Position numbers and translations under genes: made by a program | Shown: positions 7,936 to 20,300 of the stretch, piece after piece | How positions within the stretch are numbered: the stretch's first letter is position 1 | Layout of the letters: every line of letters begins with the position of its first letter | Notes under the pieces: generated by a model | What the model was told of the DNA's origin: nothing | Database searches by the model: none | What the model saw: only the letters and a program-made list of their open reading frames with translations | Assembly (NCBI GenBank): GCA_000818945.1 | Contig: KN805415.1 | Span: forward strand, 62,275 to 126,274 | Length of the DNA: 64,000 nt | Reading direction: 5' to 3' | Source: Schizochytrium sp. CCTCC M209059 | Lineage: Eukaryota; Sar; Bigyra; Thraustochytrida; Thraustochytriidae

Positions 7936-10614
7936 TTACGAAGAAGATGCAGCGCCCGCTGCGCCAAAGAGGCTCTCTCGAGCCTCGCGTGTGATGAGTA
8001 AGAGAATTGCGCCGAGGGAGACGACAATATTGAGCGCCTGCGGAAACTCGCTAAAGTGGGCGCTGGCCCTCGTCTCATTAGACCGATCGAGCTTCTTGCG
8101 GTAGTAGCGCTTGAGTTTCTCGGCCCGTCGACGACGGTCCTCCTGGTCCATGATCCACTGAAAGAGCATGGACTCATCCAGCCCCGCCGAAGCGTCGTCT
8201 GCAGACTCGTTGAGTCCGGATGAAGAGGGGCGCGAGGCACGCCGTTGCGGGCCTTCGTGCTCCGTGGGCGTCGAAATTGTCGACGAAGAGGAGGCAGCGG
8301 AAGAGGAATGGTGAGGATGAAGCGCATTGCGCAAGAGTTGCCGACCCTGATCCGAGGAATCGCGAAAGGTGAATTCTTTGCGATCCTTGCGCAACAGTTC
8401 CTGACAGTGGGCGCGAAGCTCAAAGTTGCTGGCGATCTCCTGCTCTGTGGCCACGCGGCGGGCGCGAACAACAAAGGCGGTCTCGCTGTCAAGATCAGGG
8501 ATCGCCACGGAAACGAGTGCCTTGAGTCCAATAACCACGTGTTCAATAAAGACAAGCAAGATGACCTTTTGCCAGGGCATCCAGCCTTTGAGCAAATGAC
8601 TTCCATAGGAGGATTTGCTGAAGATGAGGCCGACCAGTGCAACGTTGGTCATGACACCCAAATAGCCAACAGCTTCGAATACGAAAACCCAGGTGCCAAT
8701 GCCCGAGACTCGCGACCCGATGCTGCGACGCTGAAAGCGCAGCATTTTCATGGCATCAGACTTCATCTCGACGAGATTATTGAGGAGCGCCAGGAGCGCG
8801 GCGAGGGGAAAGACTGCCGAAAAGAGGGTCACTTGGCCAAACTGGATCCACATTTCAAGATATTCCGGAAAGAGGGTGTCTTGAGGGGCGAGGACAAGAT
8901 CTGAGCGGCCAATGACGGGAAGTTGACTGTCTTCCTGATTTTCGCTCCCCTGCGTGGGCTTGTTTTCTGTGCGAACAATCCCGACGGCGCTTGCGACGGT
9001 CATTGCCAGAGGCTTGCCAACCTCGAGAACCTGGCCAAGGACCTGATGCAAACCCAGCAGACCGGCCACTGTACTGTAAAGTTTGACCATGTCGTGCTCA
9101 AAAAAGGCAACGTAGAGTGGCGAGACATGGTAGTTGAAGAACTGAAGAGTTGCGAGCTTGACGATGCGTGCATTTTCGTGCGCGGTTTCTGTGCGGTGCA
9201 TTTCCAGGTTGGTGAGCCATTCGGCGAGAACATTATTGATGGCCGAGAAGACTTGAATCACAGCCATGTAGCACCCGAGCGGTACGTACTGTGCCAGCTG
9301 GTAGACGCCACCCCAGTGCCCAACGCTGGCCTTGGCCTCGTGATCGAGGTAAAGGAAGCCTGCCATGATGGTGCACGCCAGGAGCGAGAGTGCGGAACAC
9401 GCTATAAAGGAGAGGACGAGTGCCAAAAAGTGCTTGTATGTCGGGTACACCCACCTGTACGCGTCTGCGGCGGGATGATAGACGCGCTTGGCCTTTTCTT
9501 TAAAGGCGGGACGCGTAGCCTCGTCGAGTGCTTCGTAGTCGAGTGAATCCCAACGAAAAGCCAGCGTGGCCTCGCGTCGCTTCCAATATTCGGTGAATCC
9601 TGTGGACCAAAGCGAGAGGAAGCCAAGGTACAGAAGAGTGCTGGTGTTGTCAAAGCCACCCGAGATGCTCTGGACTTGAAAGACAATGACTCCGAGAATT
9701 GCGGCCGGAACGAGCCAGAACGTGTAGGAGCCCAAGAATGCGAAATAAAATCCGCGCGCATGGCCAAAGTAGTGCATGATTTTGTCAAGAGGCTGCGGGC
9801 GCAGTGACTTGATCCAGGTGTTCATGAGGTCCTCCACCTCGTCGGGGTTGTGCAGCGGCACGAGATGCTGTACAACGCGGATGGGCTTGTTTTTGTGGTT
9901 TCCAAAGACGAGGTGCGCGAGGGCGGACCCGCGTCGTTTGCGTTTGCTGGGACTAGGCTTGGCCAACTTTCCGGACGAAGCGGTGCCAGACTTGGTACTG
10001 TTTGCATCGCTATCATCCTGGTTATTGCCAGACTCCTCGCCATCTTGTTCATCGCGTTGGTCTTCGTCACGGCCGTCGAAATCATTGGCAAAGGTGTGCA
10101 GTCCCTGCGCACTCCGAATGAGAGGGTCTGCGGTAACGAGTCCTTCGAGTAGAATGAGGCGTTCGCCCGAGGAAAAGAAGGCGCTGGGATCCTCCGCGTT
10201 GATAAAATCGCCTGCGCGGGCGAGCGTGAAGAGAGCGGTCTTCCCATTTTCTTGGCCATCGATGAGAGGCTTGCGCATTTTCAGTTTCTCGGCGCGTTTG
10301 AGCAGTGTCTCAAATTTGCCTCGAAGCGCGTAGGCTTCTGCGCCTTTTTTATTCGACTGGACTTTGCGGTACTCTAGGCCATTTTGCTGAAGACGGTCGA
10401 GGACCTTGGCTGCAAGGCGGTGCTTGTTGACTGCGCTGCCGCGGTCGGAGCTGGACTTTTCGCTCTCGGACGAGATTGAGCCTCTGGCCTCGCGCCGCTC
10501 GGGCTCGACGCCGGCTGCGAACTCGAGCACGAAGTCGTACGCGCCGGTCAGCGACCGCCCGCTATTGGTGCGTTGCTCCGTGTTATTGCGCACGACGCCC
10601 AACAAAGACTTCAT
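7936..10614 (-). CDS. Anoctamin / TMEM16-family membrane protein
   Basis: An 892-residue protein starting at the ATG at 10614; the frame extends 15 bases further only through a GTG. Anoctamins are dimeric membrane proteins acting as Ca2+-activated chloride channels or lipid scramblases. The sequence shows the family signatures: HYFGHARGFYFAFLG before the first membrane segment, FTEYWKRREATLAFRW after the second, YLEMWIQFGQVTLFSAVFPL followed by LLALLNNLVEMKSDAMK, and FIEHVVIGLKALVSVAIPD near the eighth. The anoctamin core covers about residues 280-720, with an extra hydrophobic stretch near residues 855-875. A Ser/Glu/Asp-rich insert (about residues 195-245) separates the cytosolic N-terminal domain from the core. 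Length is normal for the family. Channel or scramblase activity cannot be told from sequence. The leader carries an AGATC satellite beginning 28 bp upstream of the start. Confidence 0.92.
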   Translation of the reverse strand: MKSLLGVVRNNTEQRTNSGRSLTGAYDFVLEFAAGVEPERREARGSISSESEKSSSDRGSAVNKHRLAAKVLDRLQQNGLEYRKVQSNKKGAEAYALRGKFETLLKRAEKLKMRKPLIDGQENGKTALFTLARAGDFINAEDPSAFFSSGERLILLEGLVTADPLIRSAQGLHTFANDFDGRDEDQRDEQDGEESGNNQDDSDANSTKSGTASSGKLAKPSPSKRKRRGSALAHLVFGNHKNKPIRVVQHLVPLHNPDEVEDLMNTWIKSLRPQPLDKIMHYFGHARGFYFAFLGSYTFWLVPAAILGVIVFQVQSISGGFDNTSTLLYLGFLSLWSTGFTEYWKRREATLAFRWDSLDYEALDEATRPAFKEKAKRVYHPAADAYRWVYPTYKHFLALVLSFIACSALSLLACTIMAGFLYLDHEAKASVGHWGGVYQLAQYVPLGCYMAVIQVFSAINNVLAEWLTNLEMHRTETAHENARIVKLATLQFFNYHVSPLYVAFFEHDMVKLYSTVAGLLGLHQVLGQVLEVGKPLAMTVASAVGIVRTENKPTQGSENQEDSQLPVIGRSDLVLAPQDTLFPEYLEMWIQFGQVTLFSAVFPLAALLALLNNLVEMKSDAMKMLRFQRRSIGSRVSGIGTWVFVFEAVGYLGVMTNVALVGLIFSKSSYGSHLLKGWMPWQKVILLVFIEHVVIGLKALVSVAIPDLDSETAFVVRARRVATEQEIASNFELRAHCQELLRKDRKEFTFRDSSDQGRQLLRNALHPHHSSSAASSSSTISTPTEHEGPQRRASRPSSSGLNESADDASAGLDESMLFQWIMDQEDRRRRAEKLKRYYRKKLDRSNETRASAHFSEFPQALNIVVSLGAILLLITREARESLFGAAGAASSS

Positions 10615-10642
10615 CGTGGCCGCGAGCACGAGAGGTCACGAC

Positions 10643-10807
10643 AGATCAGATCAGATCAGATCAGATCAGATCAGATCAGATCAGATCAGATCAGATCAGA
10701 TCAGATCAAAACAGATCAAAACAGATCAAATCAGATCAAATCAGATCAAATCAGATCAAATCAGATCAAAACAGATCAAAACAGATCAAAACAGATCAAA
10801 ACAGATC
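10643..10807. repeat. Composite AGATC satellite (13 pentamers plus 10 decamers)
   Basis: Thirteen perfect AGATC units at 10643-10707 are followed by ten decamers at 10708-10807 that alternate between AAAACAGATC and AAATCAGATC. The decamers look like a higher-order form derived from two pentamers. The array lies 28 bp upstream of the anoctamin ATG, so it is most likely transcribed in its 5' UTR or forms part of its promoter. Confidence 0.97.
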
Positions 10808-12653
10808 CAGCCGGGTTTGCGCTCTGCGTCGCGTCGGCAGCAAAGCGCGTCTAACTAACCCTTCGACCGCGCCGTTGTCGACGCGGACACTCCCAGGGAA
10901 GCTACAACAAGCCAGCCAAGCAGGGAAGCTCAGCGGTTCGCTCGTCGTCGCTGTCGCTCTCGCGTCGTCCTTCCCGTCGTCTCCGTCGTAACGAGAGCCC
11001 GAAAGAGCAGCGGCCGCAGCGGCCGCAGCGGCGGCAAGCTCTCCCTTCCGCGCAGCCCTGGCCCGCGTCCTCCGGGCCCGTATCCTCCCGCGTCGCGCGG
11101 GGTTTGTCGAGTTCCGCTGCGCTGCGCCTCGGCGCGGCTCCGTGTCTCCTTCTTCTGCTGCTGCTGCTGCGACCTCGCCGATCTCGCCGATCTCGCGGAC
11201 TTCGCGGCCGCGCGCCGCCCCTCCCCGCGCGGCAGACGCGCGCACGTGCGCGCGCGTCTCGCTCCCGGTCGCGCGGCGCAGCGCAGCGCAGCGCAGCGCA
11301 GCGCAGCGCAGCGCAGGTCCGCCGGTCTCGCGGCCTCGCTCGTTGCGCGTCTGTATTCTCTCCCTCTCCTCGAAGCCAATCGCGCGAACCCGATGCCGCA
11401 ATGGCGCAGCCCGACGCCGTGGAATGGACGCAGGCGGGACGGGCTGCGGCACCTCGCGCGACGGCTTCGGCCAGAAAGGGAGCTCGCTCGAAGGCGGCCG
11501 AGCTGCCCATCGATCGATCGATCGACCTCGTGCGCGAGGCTGGCTCGAGCTCGAGCGGGATGCGAGCGAAGAGGCGCACGAGGTCTCTCGCGACCAGAAG
11601 ATGTCGGCGCGCGCGAGCCTCACCTTCTCAGGCACGGTCTTGGACGCACGCGGGCGACTGCGAGGGGGAGATCAGGGTCGCGGCAGAGGAGGAGCGACAC
11701 GAGCGAGGATGGAGTTTCGGAGACATGCGGGTGCATTCACGCACGCACGCACGCACGCCTTCGGTAGGCGAATTTGAGGTGAGCTGTACACGATGCCAGC
11801 CAGCCACACGCGGCAATCGTGCGGACGAATTCGCAGGACCTCGGGATGTCGCTCTCGCACGCAGACGCGCGCAGACGCACGCACGACTCCCACCTTCGCG
11901 GCGCTCTCCAAGATCGCCGACTTGCCTGGATGTCGAGCTCGGAGCGCGTTCTCCGAAGAAGTGACGTGCGGCGACTTGAAGTGCAGTGATGTGAAGCGAA
12001 GTGAACTACTTCAGGTTCACCCCAGCGCTTCGTCATTCTGTGAAAAGCGACACACCGGCCGGCACCGCCCAGGCACTGCAGGCCATCGCCTCCGCCTCGT
12101 TCTCTCGCCCGCGCCCTCCTCGCCGACGCGCCCCGTCTCCGCTCGCTCCCCCGGGACCTTTTCTCCGCCTCGGATCCCCTCGCGCTCGAGCAGCGCGCCA
12201 ACGGACCTCGAGCCCTCGAGCCAAGGCGACCAACCGAGGCCAGGCCAGGCGAACCGAGGCCAGCCTGAGCAGACGGACTCTCTCTCGCGGCAGGAGGCGC
12301 GGAGACGAGACGAGACGAGACGAGACTGCGCCGGTCCGGCGCCGCGTCTCCGTTCGGGCGGGCGGGGGCAGGCGGAGCTTGCGCACGGGCTTGAGGTCGA
12401 GCTCGAGGGCGGGCTGGAGCACGGGCGGCGGCGTGGGGCTGAGCGCCTCGGCCGGCGGTAGGACAGTTTCGTCCCGCGCGAGCGAGCGACGGACGTGCGT
12501 CGCGCGAGCGGAGCGGCGGGCGCGAGGAGGGCGCGGAGTCGTTGCTCAGCTCTCGCAGCCGTCGCAGCTCTTGCAGCGCTCGCAGCCGTCGCAGCTCTCG
12601 CAGCCTGAGGCGCAGAAACGCAAGGGGGAAGCGAAAGTGAGAGAAAGAGGAGA
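10808..12653. promoter_or_regulatory. Divergent intergenic region between anoctamin and sugar porter
   Basis: About 1.85 kb of very GC-rich sequence between two divergently transcribed genes, so it should hold both promoters. Contains a GCGCA pentamer array at about 11276-11316, an ATCG run at about 11508-11524, an ACGC run at about 11739-11758 and CGCAGCC-type repeats at about 12555-12605. Frames of 200-290 codons on both strands are Arg/Ala/Ser-rich, overlap each other and match no family, so no gene is called. Confidence 0.5.
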
Positions 12654-14123
12654 ATGGGCGTGCTGCACGTGGTCGTGAGCAGCCTGGCGGGAGGGTTCTA
12701 CTTTGGGTACAACTCGGGCGTCGTGAGCGGGCTCACAAGCACCATCGTGCAATGCGACTTCTTTCCGCAAGACCCCATCTCCGTCGATGAGACAGCGCTC
12801 CAATCCACGTACCGTGGGCTCTTCACGGCGTGCATCCTCGTCGGCGGCATCATCGGCGCCATTGTCGGCGTGCCCTTTGCCGACAAGTATGGACGTCGCA
12901 ACGCATACGTGGCCTGCGGCGTCGTCGGGTCGCTGGCCCTGCTACAGGGTATTTGCAACGTGTTCGCCATGCTCATTCTTCTCCGCACCGTCATGGGCGT
13001 GGCGGTCGGTGCGCTGTCCGTCATCGTGCCTCTGTATGTGACCGAATGCTGCCCGCCGAAGCGTCGCGGCTCCATCGGGACTCTTTTCCAGGTATCCATT
13101 TGCTTTTCCATCTTCATGGCGCAAGCGCTCAATTACGCCTTTGACCCGACCCTTTCCGCCGACAGCGTCGACAAAATGTGCGTGCCCACGTGGAAATGGA
13201 AGCTGCAACTTGCTCTTGGCGCCTTGCCAGCCCTTTTCATCATTCTTCACGGCCTCCTGGCCATGCCTGAGTCCAGAGACTGGCTGTATCGCACGGGGCA
13301 AATCGACCTCGACGACGAAGAGTTTGCCCGCTCCGACAGCTACCACAGCATGGCTGGCATGGACGACGGTGAAAGCGACCGCCGCGATGGTGCGGATGCA
13401 GGCGAAGGTGCTGGCGATCTCCCAGCGCCCCTTCTCATTCGCGCACCTTCTGCCGACGAAAACAAGCTCGCGTCCTTTTCGTGGCGTGAGCTCCTCTTCA
13501 CGGCGTATGGCCTTCGTTGGGCTGGAATTGGCATCGGTCTCGCCTGCTCCGCGCAGCTCACGGGCATCAACGCTTTCATCTTTTACAGCCCGCAGATCTT
13601 CAAGGACGCTGGTTTCCATAACGTACTTGTTCTCACGCTCTTTGCGGTGGGTATGTGGAACTTTGCAAGCGTCTTTGTCGCGCTTGGACTCGTCGACAAG
13701 CTGGGTCGCCGTCCGCTCATGCTTTCGGCGCTGCTCGGCATGACGAGCTCCTCCATGCTTCTCGCCGTCGCGTACGCTGTCCTGGGCGACAGCACGCTCA
13801 AATCGGTCGCCACCGTAGCGGGCCTGATGGGATTCATTTTCTTTTTTGAGCTCGGACCTGGGTCTCTGTTTTTTCTCATGGCCTCGGAAACCTTTCCGCG
13901 CGTCGTGCGTTCCAAGGCCCTTGTCTTTGCCAACGTCTTCAACTGGGTTTTTAACATTTGCGTCTCGTTTGGCTTCCCCATCGTCGACAAGGCCATTGGC
14001 ACCTCGATGACCTTTACGTTGCTCTCCATCGTGGGCATTTGCAGCTCTGCCTTTATCTATTTCAAGCTTCCGGAGACGCGTGGCGATCTGCCGCCCACCC
14101 CGCTTCTCGAAATTTTTAGCTGA
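12654..14123 (+). CDS. Sugar porter (major facilitator superfamily)
   Basis: A 489-residue, twelve-segment transporter from the ATG at 12654. It shows the sugar-porter hallmarks in order: FGYNSGVVSG in the first segment, ADKYGRRNA in the loop between segments 2 and 3, LYVTECCPPKRRG after segment 4, PESRDWL after segment 6, GINAFIFYSPQIF in segment 7, VDKLGRRPLM between segments 8 and 9, and PETRG after segment 12. The central cytosolic loop (about residues 215-270) is acidic. Such proteins move hexoses, polyols or inositol down or with a proton gradient across the plasma or vacuolar membrane. It is complete and of normal length; substrate is not predictable. It is transcribed towards the convergent RCC1 gene. 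Confidence 0.9.
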   Translation: MGVLHVVVSSLAGGFYFGYNSGVVSGLTSTIVQCDFFPQDPISVDETALQSTYRGLFTACILVGGIIGAIVGVPFADKYGRRNAYVACGVVGSLALLQGICNVFAMLILLRTVMGVAVGALSVIVPLYVTECCPPKRRGSIGTLFQVSICFSIFMAQALNYAFDPTLSADSVDKMCVPTWKWKLQLALGALPALFIILHGLLAMPESRDWLYRTGQIDLDDEEFARSDSYHSMAGMDDGESDRRDGADAGEGAGDLPAPLLIRAPSADENKLASFSWRELLFTAYGLRWAGIGIGLACSAQLTGINAFIFYSPQIFKDAGFHNVLVLTLFAVGMWNFASVFVALGLVDKLGRRPLMLSALLGMTSSSMLLAVAYAVLGDSTLKSVATVAGLMGFIFFFELGPGSLFFLMASETFPRVVRSKALVFANVFNWVFNICVSFGFPIVDKAIGTSMTFTLLSIVGICSSAFIYFKLPETRGDLPPTPLLEIFS

Positions 14124-14204
14124 ATGAGGATCACAAGTCTTCCTTCCTCTTGGGCCTCAAGACAAAGAAAGTTCTTCTATACCAAAAAGAAATGCAAGCT
14201 TGAC

Positions 14205-14359
14205 TAGGCCTAGCTTTCATCATGTAAAAACCATGCATAATTATCGTTCTCTTTTTCTTAAAGTTGCAATACGAGAAAAGAACTTAAGAGAAGAATGACA
14301 TCGCTATTCAAGTTGTCATCGTCATCGTTGTCCTTTCCCCGAGAAAATGCCTAGGCCTA
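14205..14359. promoter_or_regulatory. Two TAGGCCTA palindromes between convergent genes
   Basis: The 239-bp gap between the sugar-porter stop and the RCC1 stop holds TAGGCCTA at 14205-14212 and again at 14352-14359, the latter four bases beyond the RCC1 stop codon. The same 8-mer recurs in intergenic DNA at 36527, 60925, 61136 and 61182. Role unknown; 3'-end formation is one possibility. Confidence 0.35.
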
Positions 14360-14362
14360 GTT

Positions 14363-17300
14363 CTACTGTTCCGGGGCAACATTTGCCTCGTGCGTGGCCA
14401 GAATGATCGTCGACGCCCTGCCGGCGAAAACATTCGTGGCGTACAAGGGAGCCTCCGGGTCGTCGTCATCAAGAAGAGTCACCTGCCGCGGCTCGGCGAC
14501 GTACGTTGGGCATAGCTCAAGCGTCCGGGGATCCTGGACGCCGAGTCCAAGCTGCCCATTCGTAGCGAGTCCAAACGTATACACTCGACCGTCCGTGGTG
14601 ACGACCGCAGAGTGCCGATGCCCGCACGCAATGCGACCTCCGCGAATGCCTTCCCGCGCAAAGTATCGCACAAGTGTCGGCTCGTACTTGGAGGTCCGGT
14701 CACCATGACCCAGCTCACCTGCAATGCCAGCACCCCAACTAAGAACGAGGCCACCCAGCGTTACGGCCATGCAGTGCGAAGAGGAACTCGCAATGCGCGC
14801 AATGTGAGTCCGGTCCGCACCTGGATATGGCGCCGGGAGCTTGCAAGGTACGGGGACGGGCGACTTGATGAACTCCGTGCGCGAAGGGCCGGTGCCGCGC
14901 GCCGGGCACGCCTCGCCCCAAGAAAAGAGCTTGCCCTTTTCCGAGAGGACCAACGAGTGGCCTGATCCACACGCAACCTGAACAATGCGCGTGCGCACAG
15001 GAAGGTGTACAATGCGTGGATGATCGCGTGCAAATCCTGTGGGGCAAATGGCTTCCCGCTCGCTTGGCTCGGGGCCATACTTTGAATGCAAAAGGTCCAG
15101 GAGTTCTTGTTGGCGGCTTCCGTAGAGACGCAACATAGTGCCGAGAAAGCCCGGATTGGACCGGATCTTGTTCGGGTTGTACTTGAGATAGAAGCGGCGG
15201 ATACGCGCAGCAAAGTCTAAATTCATTGGCGAGGTTTCTTGCGCCATGGCAAAGCTGTCCTGGCTTTCGGAGCGACCCCGCCCGCGCGTAGTGCTACTGC
15301 CCTCGTCGAGACCGCGTCGAGGATGGACACCCGAATTCTCAAGACTCATGATGGCAACTGGCGTGTCAGACCCGATCTCGTACGCGACGCCATCAGCATC
15401 GAGGGCCACCACATTGCGGGCGCCAACGGCGGCGTCGCGCAAACGCATTTCGTCGTGCGGTGGCCAAAGCACCGAAGGAAAGTAGCGCGCATCGCGGCTT
15501 GGGATCGTTTTCCAGCCTGCGTGGCTCTTGCGCGAGCCCGAGTACGCGGGCCTGTGGCTCTTGTTCCAAAGCAACAAATGAGTCGACCCGCTCTCTCTTT
15601 CCGAGGAATCAGCACCATCGCTGCTACTTTCGCCACCTGGCCGCTCGCGTGACGTCGTCGTTGCGGCGTACTTGGAGGTTTTGCCGCCAAAGCTCGAGCC
15701 ATCGCGGCCCAGACCCTGTACACTCTGGGCGCGAGATGGTCCCTTTGGCGAGGCAGCGCCAGGCCCGTTTGTCTCGCGAGCGGACCGCTTGCGGGCCTCT
15801 TCGAGAGAACCACGATCGACAATGCAGCCGAACCACTCGTTCTCCGCACTGCAAGAAACCTTGAGGGAGCGCGCTCCAGTAAGAGACAGCTCGATTTGCT
15901 CAACCGGTCGCACGTGATCCGAGTTCCACTGATATAACTTGCCAGTTTTGGTCGTGAAGCGCCACGTTGCCTGGTTTCCTGCAGCGCTCGTAATGACAGA
16001 TCCAGACAGCTCACGAATCACCGTCGGCCTGGACTCGTAGATGCACGGTGTCGGGGACGCGTTCAGATTAGTGGCTCTTCCGTCTGCCGAAGCTTCGCCC
16101 TGGCCCGATGACATACGGTCTGCGCTCTCGTCCAGCTTGTGCTCGGTGCCCAGAACATCGCCAGCACGCAGCATGAGCTGCTCGTGATGGAATGCCAAGA
16201 GTTCACGCGTGTACGAAATGGTGTTCGCATCCTTGTCGAGTGACCCGCAAAAGAGAACCCGAAGACCACGCGAGTTCTCGTTTGATCGGAATCGACCGAG
16301 ATCAAACCGCGGCGCCCGTGGGCTCTGCATCGCGTTGTTCGCGTCTGATCCGGTACCGTTCGACGTATGAGGAGTACTACGCGACTGCGCGAGCTCGTTT
16401 ATAGGTGTGTTTTCCGTGTAGCTCACGACCGTCTTGAGAGAGTCCATGGCCGGACGGACTTTGCGCGGCGGCATGACGGCAGGTGGAGCGCTCTGCACAA
16501 GTGACAGACCCTCGTACGAAGACGAGTTGCTGAAGCAAACGATCTGGTGGAGGCTTCCGGCTGCAAACACAGAAACAACATGATCTTGGTCGATTTCCGA
16601 ATGTCCTTTTTCGAAAAGAGTCGGGGTGCGCGGGCCATTGTCCACGATCTCGGGAAAGCCCCAATGAAAGAGCTTGTTATCGGCATCGAGAGCCCAGACA
16701 GTGTTTGTGCCGCATGCAATTTGCTTAATGCTGGCGCCCGATGGAGCGACGCGGGCAAAACGAACCATACGTGGAATTGTAGTTGAGCCCGTTTCGTCGT
16801 CGCTGCTCGAATTACCCATGGCGCCATCTTGTTCAATGCCAAGCTGACCATTGATGCCGTCACCCCAGGTCCAGACACGGCCCTGGTCATCGAGAGCCAC
16901 CGAGTGGTATGCGCCGCAGCCGACCTGGACGACGCGACGCATGTCTTGAAGCAAGGCAACACGTTTGGGGTCGAGGCGATTCTGCGTATCTCCGTGCCCA
17001 AGCGCACCAGACTCGCCAAACCCCCAAGAGTACACTACGCCGTCTGATGTGACCGCCAAGGAGTGTGCGTCGCCAGCACTGACGGCCACAACCTGCTCGT
17101 CCTCAAGGTTGCCCTTGATTCGCGTAGGGATGAGACGGTCCCGCCCGGCATCGCCGAGTCCAAGCCTTCCGCATGTTGCCACGCCGCAGCTAAAGACCAT
17201 ACCCGAACGTGAAAGCAAGAGCGTGTGCTCGCGGCCACACGATACGGAGACAATTTCCACACATGCCTCGGGAACCTCCTCGTGCAAGGCCTCGTCCAGG

Positions 17301-20300
17301 ACGTAACGGTTGATCTTGGCAGGTGTGCTCTGCACGCCAACCTCGATGCCCTGGCCCAAACGACCAGCTTCGCCCCAGCCCCAGGCGTACACGGTCCCCG
17401 CAAGACCGCCAGAGGTCATTCCAACTGCAGCCGTATGGTCGCGACCGCAGTCGACAGAGGTAACCATGATGTCATTTTCCACAAAAAATTGTACAACGCG
17501 CGGCTCAGCCACAGACTCTTCATCGCCATGGCCGAGACGACCTGCGCCGCCATAGCCAAAGGTCAGGAGAACACCAGCGCGCGTGACGAGCGCAGAATGG
17601 CGCGCGCCACACGAAACATGCGAAATCTCAATCTCGTGCGGGAGTAAGGTTGACGAAATGACCATGGATCGGGCAAGAAGAGACTGGCCGTAGTCTGCAT
17701 CCTTTTCTTCGTCATCCTCTTCGCTCTCATTATTCGGAGAATTGAGCCCAAAACTATCCCTCGATGCGGAGGGCATTCGCGGCGACCCGCTGGCAAGATC
17801 TTGAATCATGAGCTGCTCGCGCTCTTGCGACAGACCCATGGTCAGTCCTTGAACGGAAACGTAGGTTGTCACGTCCATATTTTCAACCAATTCCTGCATG
17901 GACGGCAAAGCATCAGCGAGAGCGCGCTCGCTTGCAGTGGTATGCAAGGAGTTGTCCGTGGCGTTGCTTTCGGATCGCGAGCGCTCCTCGTCCGTGGCGC
18001 CCGTGGCGCCCGAGGCCGCGTGGAGGTCGCCTCCAGAATTGTTGTGCAAGTCTGATCCGTCCGCGCCGAGAGAGCCCATCGAATCATGCGTCCCATTGGC
18101 ATAGTCTTGTCCGTCGCGGCGCTGTTGCTGTTGCTGCTGCTGATATTCTTGTTGCTGCTGCTGTGTCTGGGTCTGTGCTACGGGCGTTGCAGCATTTTGC
18201 TGCTGAGATTGGAAGCGGATGCGCATGCTCCTGCGCACATTGCCCATGGTTTGCATCTCGAGAAGAATGCTGGCCTCGAGGCGCTGAAGGGTGAATTCGC
18301 CATCAAAGTCCTCCTCTGTCAGTGTGAAGCGCGCCTGCAAGAGACCTTCGAGCTCATTGTTCACAGATACGGTGTCGAGCTCGTGCATGTACGTGCGCAA
18401 AGGTTCGCGACGAAGAAAAGTCCGCTCTATGAGCTTGGCTTGCGAAAGAGGCTGTTTACGGGGAGTGCGTTGAAGCTTTTCCATGAGCTTGCGCACGCGC
18501 AGCGAGCGCGCGGGCGTGTGCGCGGCCCCTGGTAAGAAGAGGAGCCAATTGCACAGCTGCGTGATGTAGGCCGACACATTGACGGCGTGCTGAGCCCGGG
18601 CAATGAGAAGGGCATAAACGACACTTGACTCACGTGCTGTTAAAACGGCCCGCACAAGGGCAATGGGCACGAGAAGAGGGCTCGTGTGATGACGCACCAT
18701 TTCCTCGGCGCGATTTAGGGCATCAAGCACGCTCGATGTGTCGCAGACTCGCTCGGAGCTAATGTAGGGCGTGAGCACGAGATCGGCGGCACGTGAAAGC
18801 ATAATAGTCAGCCAGGCAATTGTCCCTGCGACCTCGGGCTGTGCCGGGCGCCAAGGATTCCACCAGCGCTTGACGCGTTCCTTTGTTTTCGCCGTTTCTT
18901 GGACATGCGATTTCTTCCGGCCAATGGACGAAGAAGACGCCGATGACTTTTCGCTCGTTGCGCTAAAGGAGTAATCGCGTTGGAAGATTTTGCGAGCGTA
19001 GTCTGCATAAAAGGACACGGCACTTGCAGGGGCTTGTTGCTCGCGTGGCACATAGCGCGCGAGATTGTGACGCACAGAGTAATTGAGACGATTTAGGACG
19101 GTGGAAGCCATTTCCAGCGGGTCGCGCGACTCGATGGGATACTCTGGGTACGAGATGCCGGCATCATCGCGGATCGAGCAGCGGTTCATGCCACCCGAGA
19201 GCCGCTGGACGTAGAGGTGAGGTCCTCCATGCTCGAGAATGGACGAGTTGTTGCCCTCATAGGCCAAATCAACCTGCTCGCCGAGCGTGGCGAGCGAGTT
19301 AATTTCTTGCATATCGTGCAAGAGTGTCTTGACAGTGAGGACTTGGCCGGAAAGGCGCAAAAAGGCTTGGACGAGCATGCGTCTGAGCTCGACAGTGTCA
19401 AAGAGGGAGAGCCTCGAGCGGTTCCAGCCGTGACCTCCACTTGGGGCCGACGAGGCGAACTCGGAAGCCTGTTGCATGAAGAAGCGAAGAAAGAGAACCG
19501 CACCATTGAAGTTTCCACGAAAACGGTGGAGAACGAGATCTGGGAGGACAATGTCGCCACCCGAAGGCCCCAGTAGCTCGTACATGAGGGAGAGCGACTC
19601 CTCGGTGGCCGAGGTTCCATGATTGTGAAGAATTGTAATGATTTGCTGCGGACGATTGACGAGGTGGCGGTGGCGCGCAATGTGCGTGGCAGCAGCGTAT
19701 GTGCCGTTGATGTATGCGTCAAGAGTGATCAAAAGCTCCGCGTCCAGGGCCGGTTGTGTCTCGTCCGGGTTAAAGCGAAGGTTGTTGAAGCGAACATAGT
19801 ACTCGCGGAAAAGGTCGAGCCGTGCCACAGGGTACTCGGGGCGCAAGAGATCTGCCTTCCAGGCGAGGTGTTCAAAGATCTCGTCCTGTTTAAAGGTGAG
19901 CAGTGCATTTCCATACACGTCCCGGCCAAGAATGGTGGACACAATGCGATTGAGGTGGCGATGGCCATCACTGCGACTTGGGCAGAGACACTTGATGGAG
20001 TTCTGGGTAAAGCGAAGGACACTGCTTTCGCGGGGAACGCATAGCATGGCGAGAATGACAGCCTTGCGACGATCGCGCTGCGACGGGATATCGACAGACG
20101 AGACAAATCCATGTTGCGTAATGAGCAGGGTGGCAGCCGTTCTGGAGACAGGCAAGTGCATGAAGCGCGCAAAGGGGCTTGCTTCAGGGCCGAGTGGGGT
20201 GTCGAGGCGCTCAAGATCGTAGGGGCCCGGGGGTGTTGGCGTGGCAAAGAGCTTGACGCCTTGTTGCAGAATTAGGGAAGCTGCCAGCTGGAAGCGATTG

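Noticed and set aside
10796..12678. Several frames of 200-290 codons on both strands above the sugar porter
   Set aside because: Mutually overlapping, Arg/Ala/Ser-rich products of very GC-rich DNA with few stop codons.
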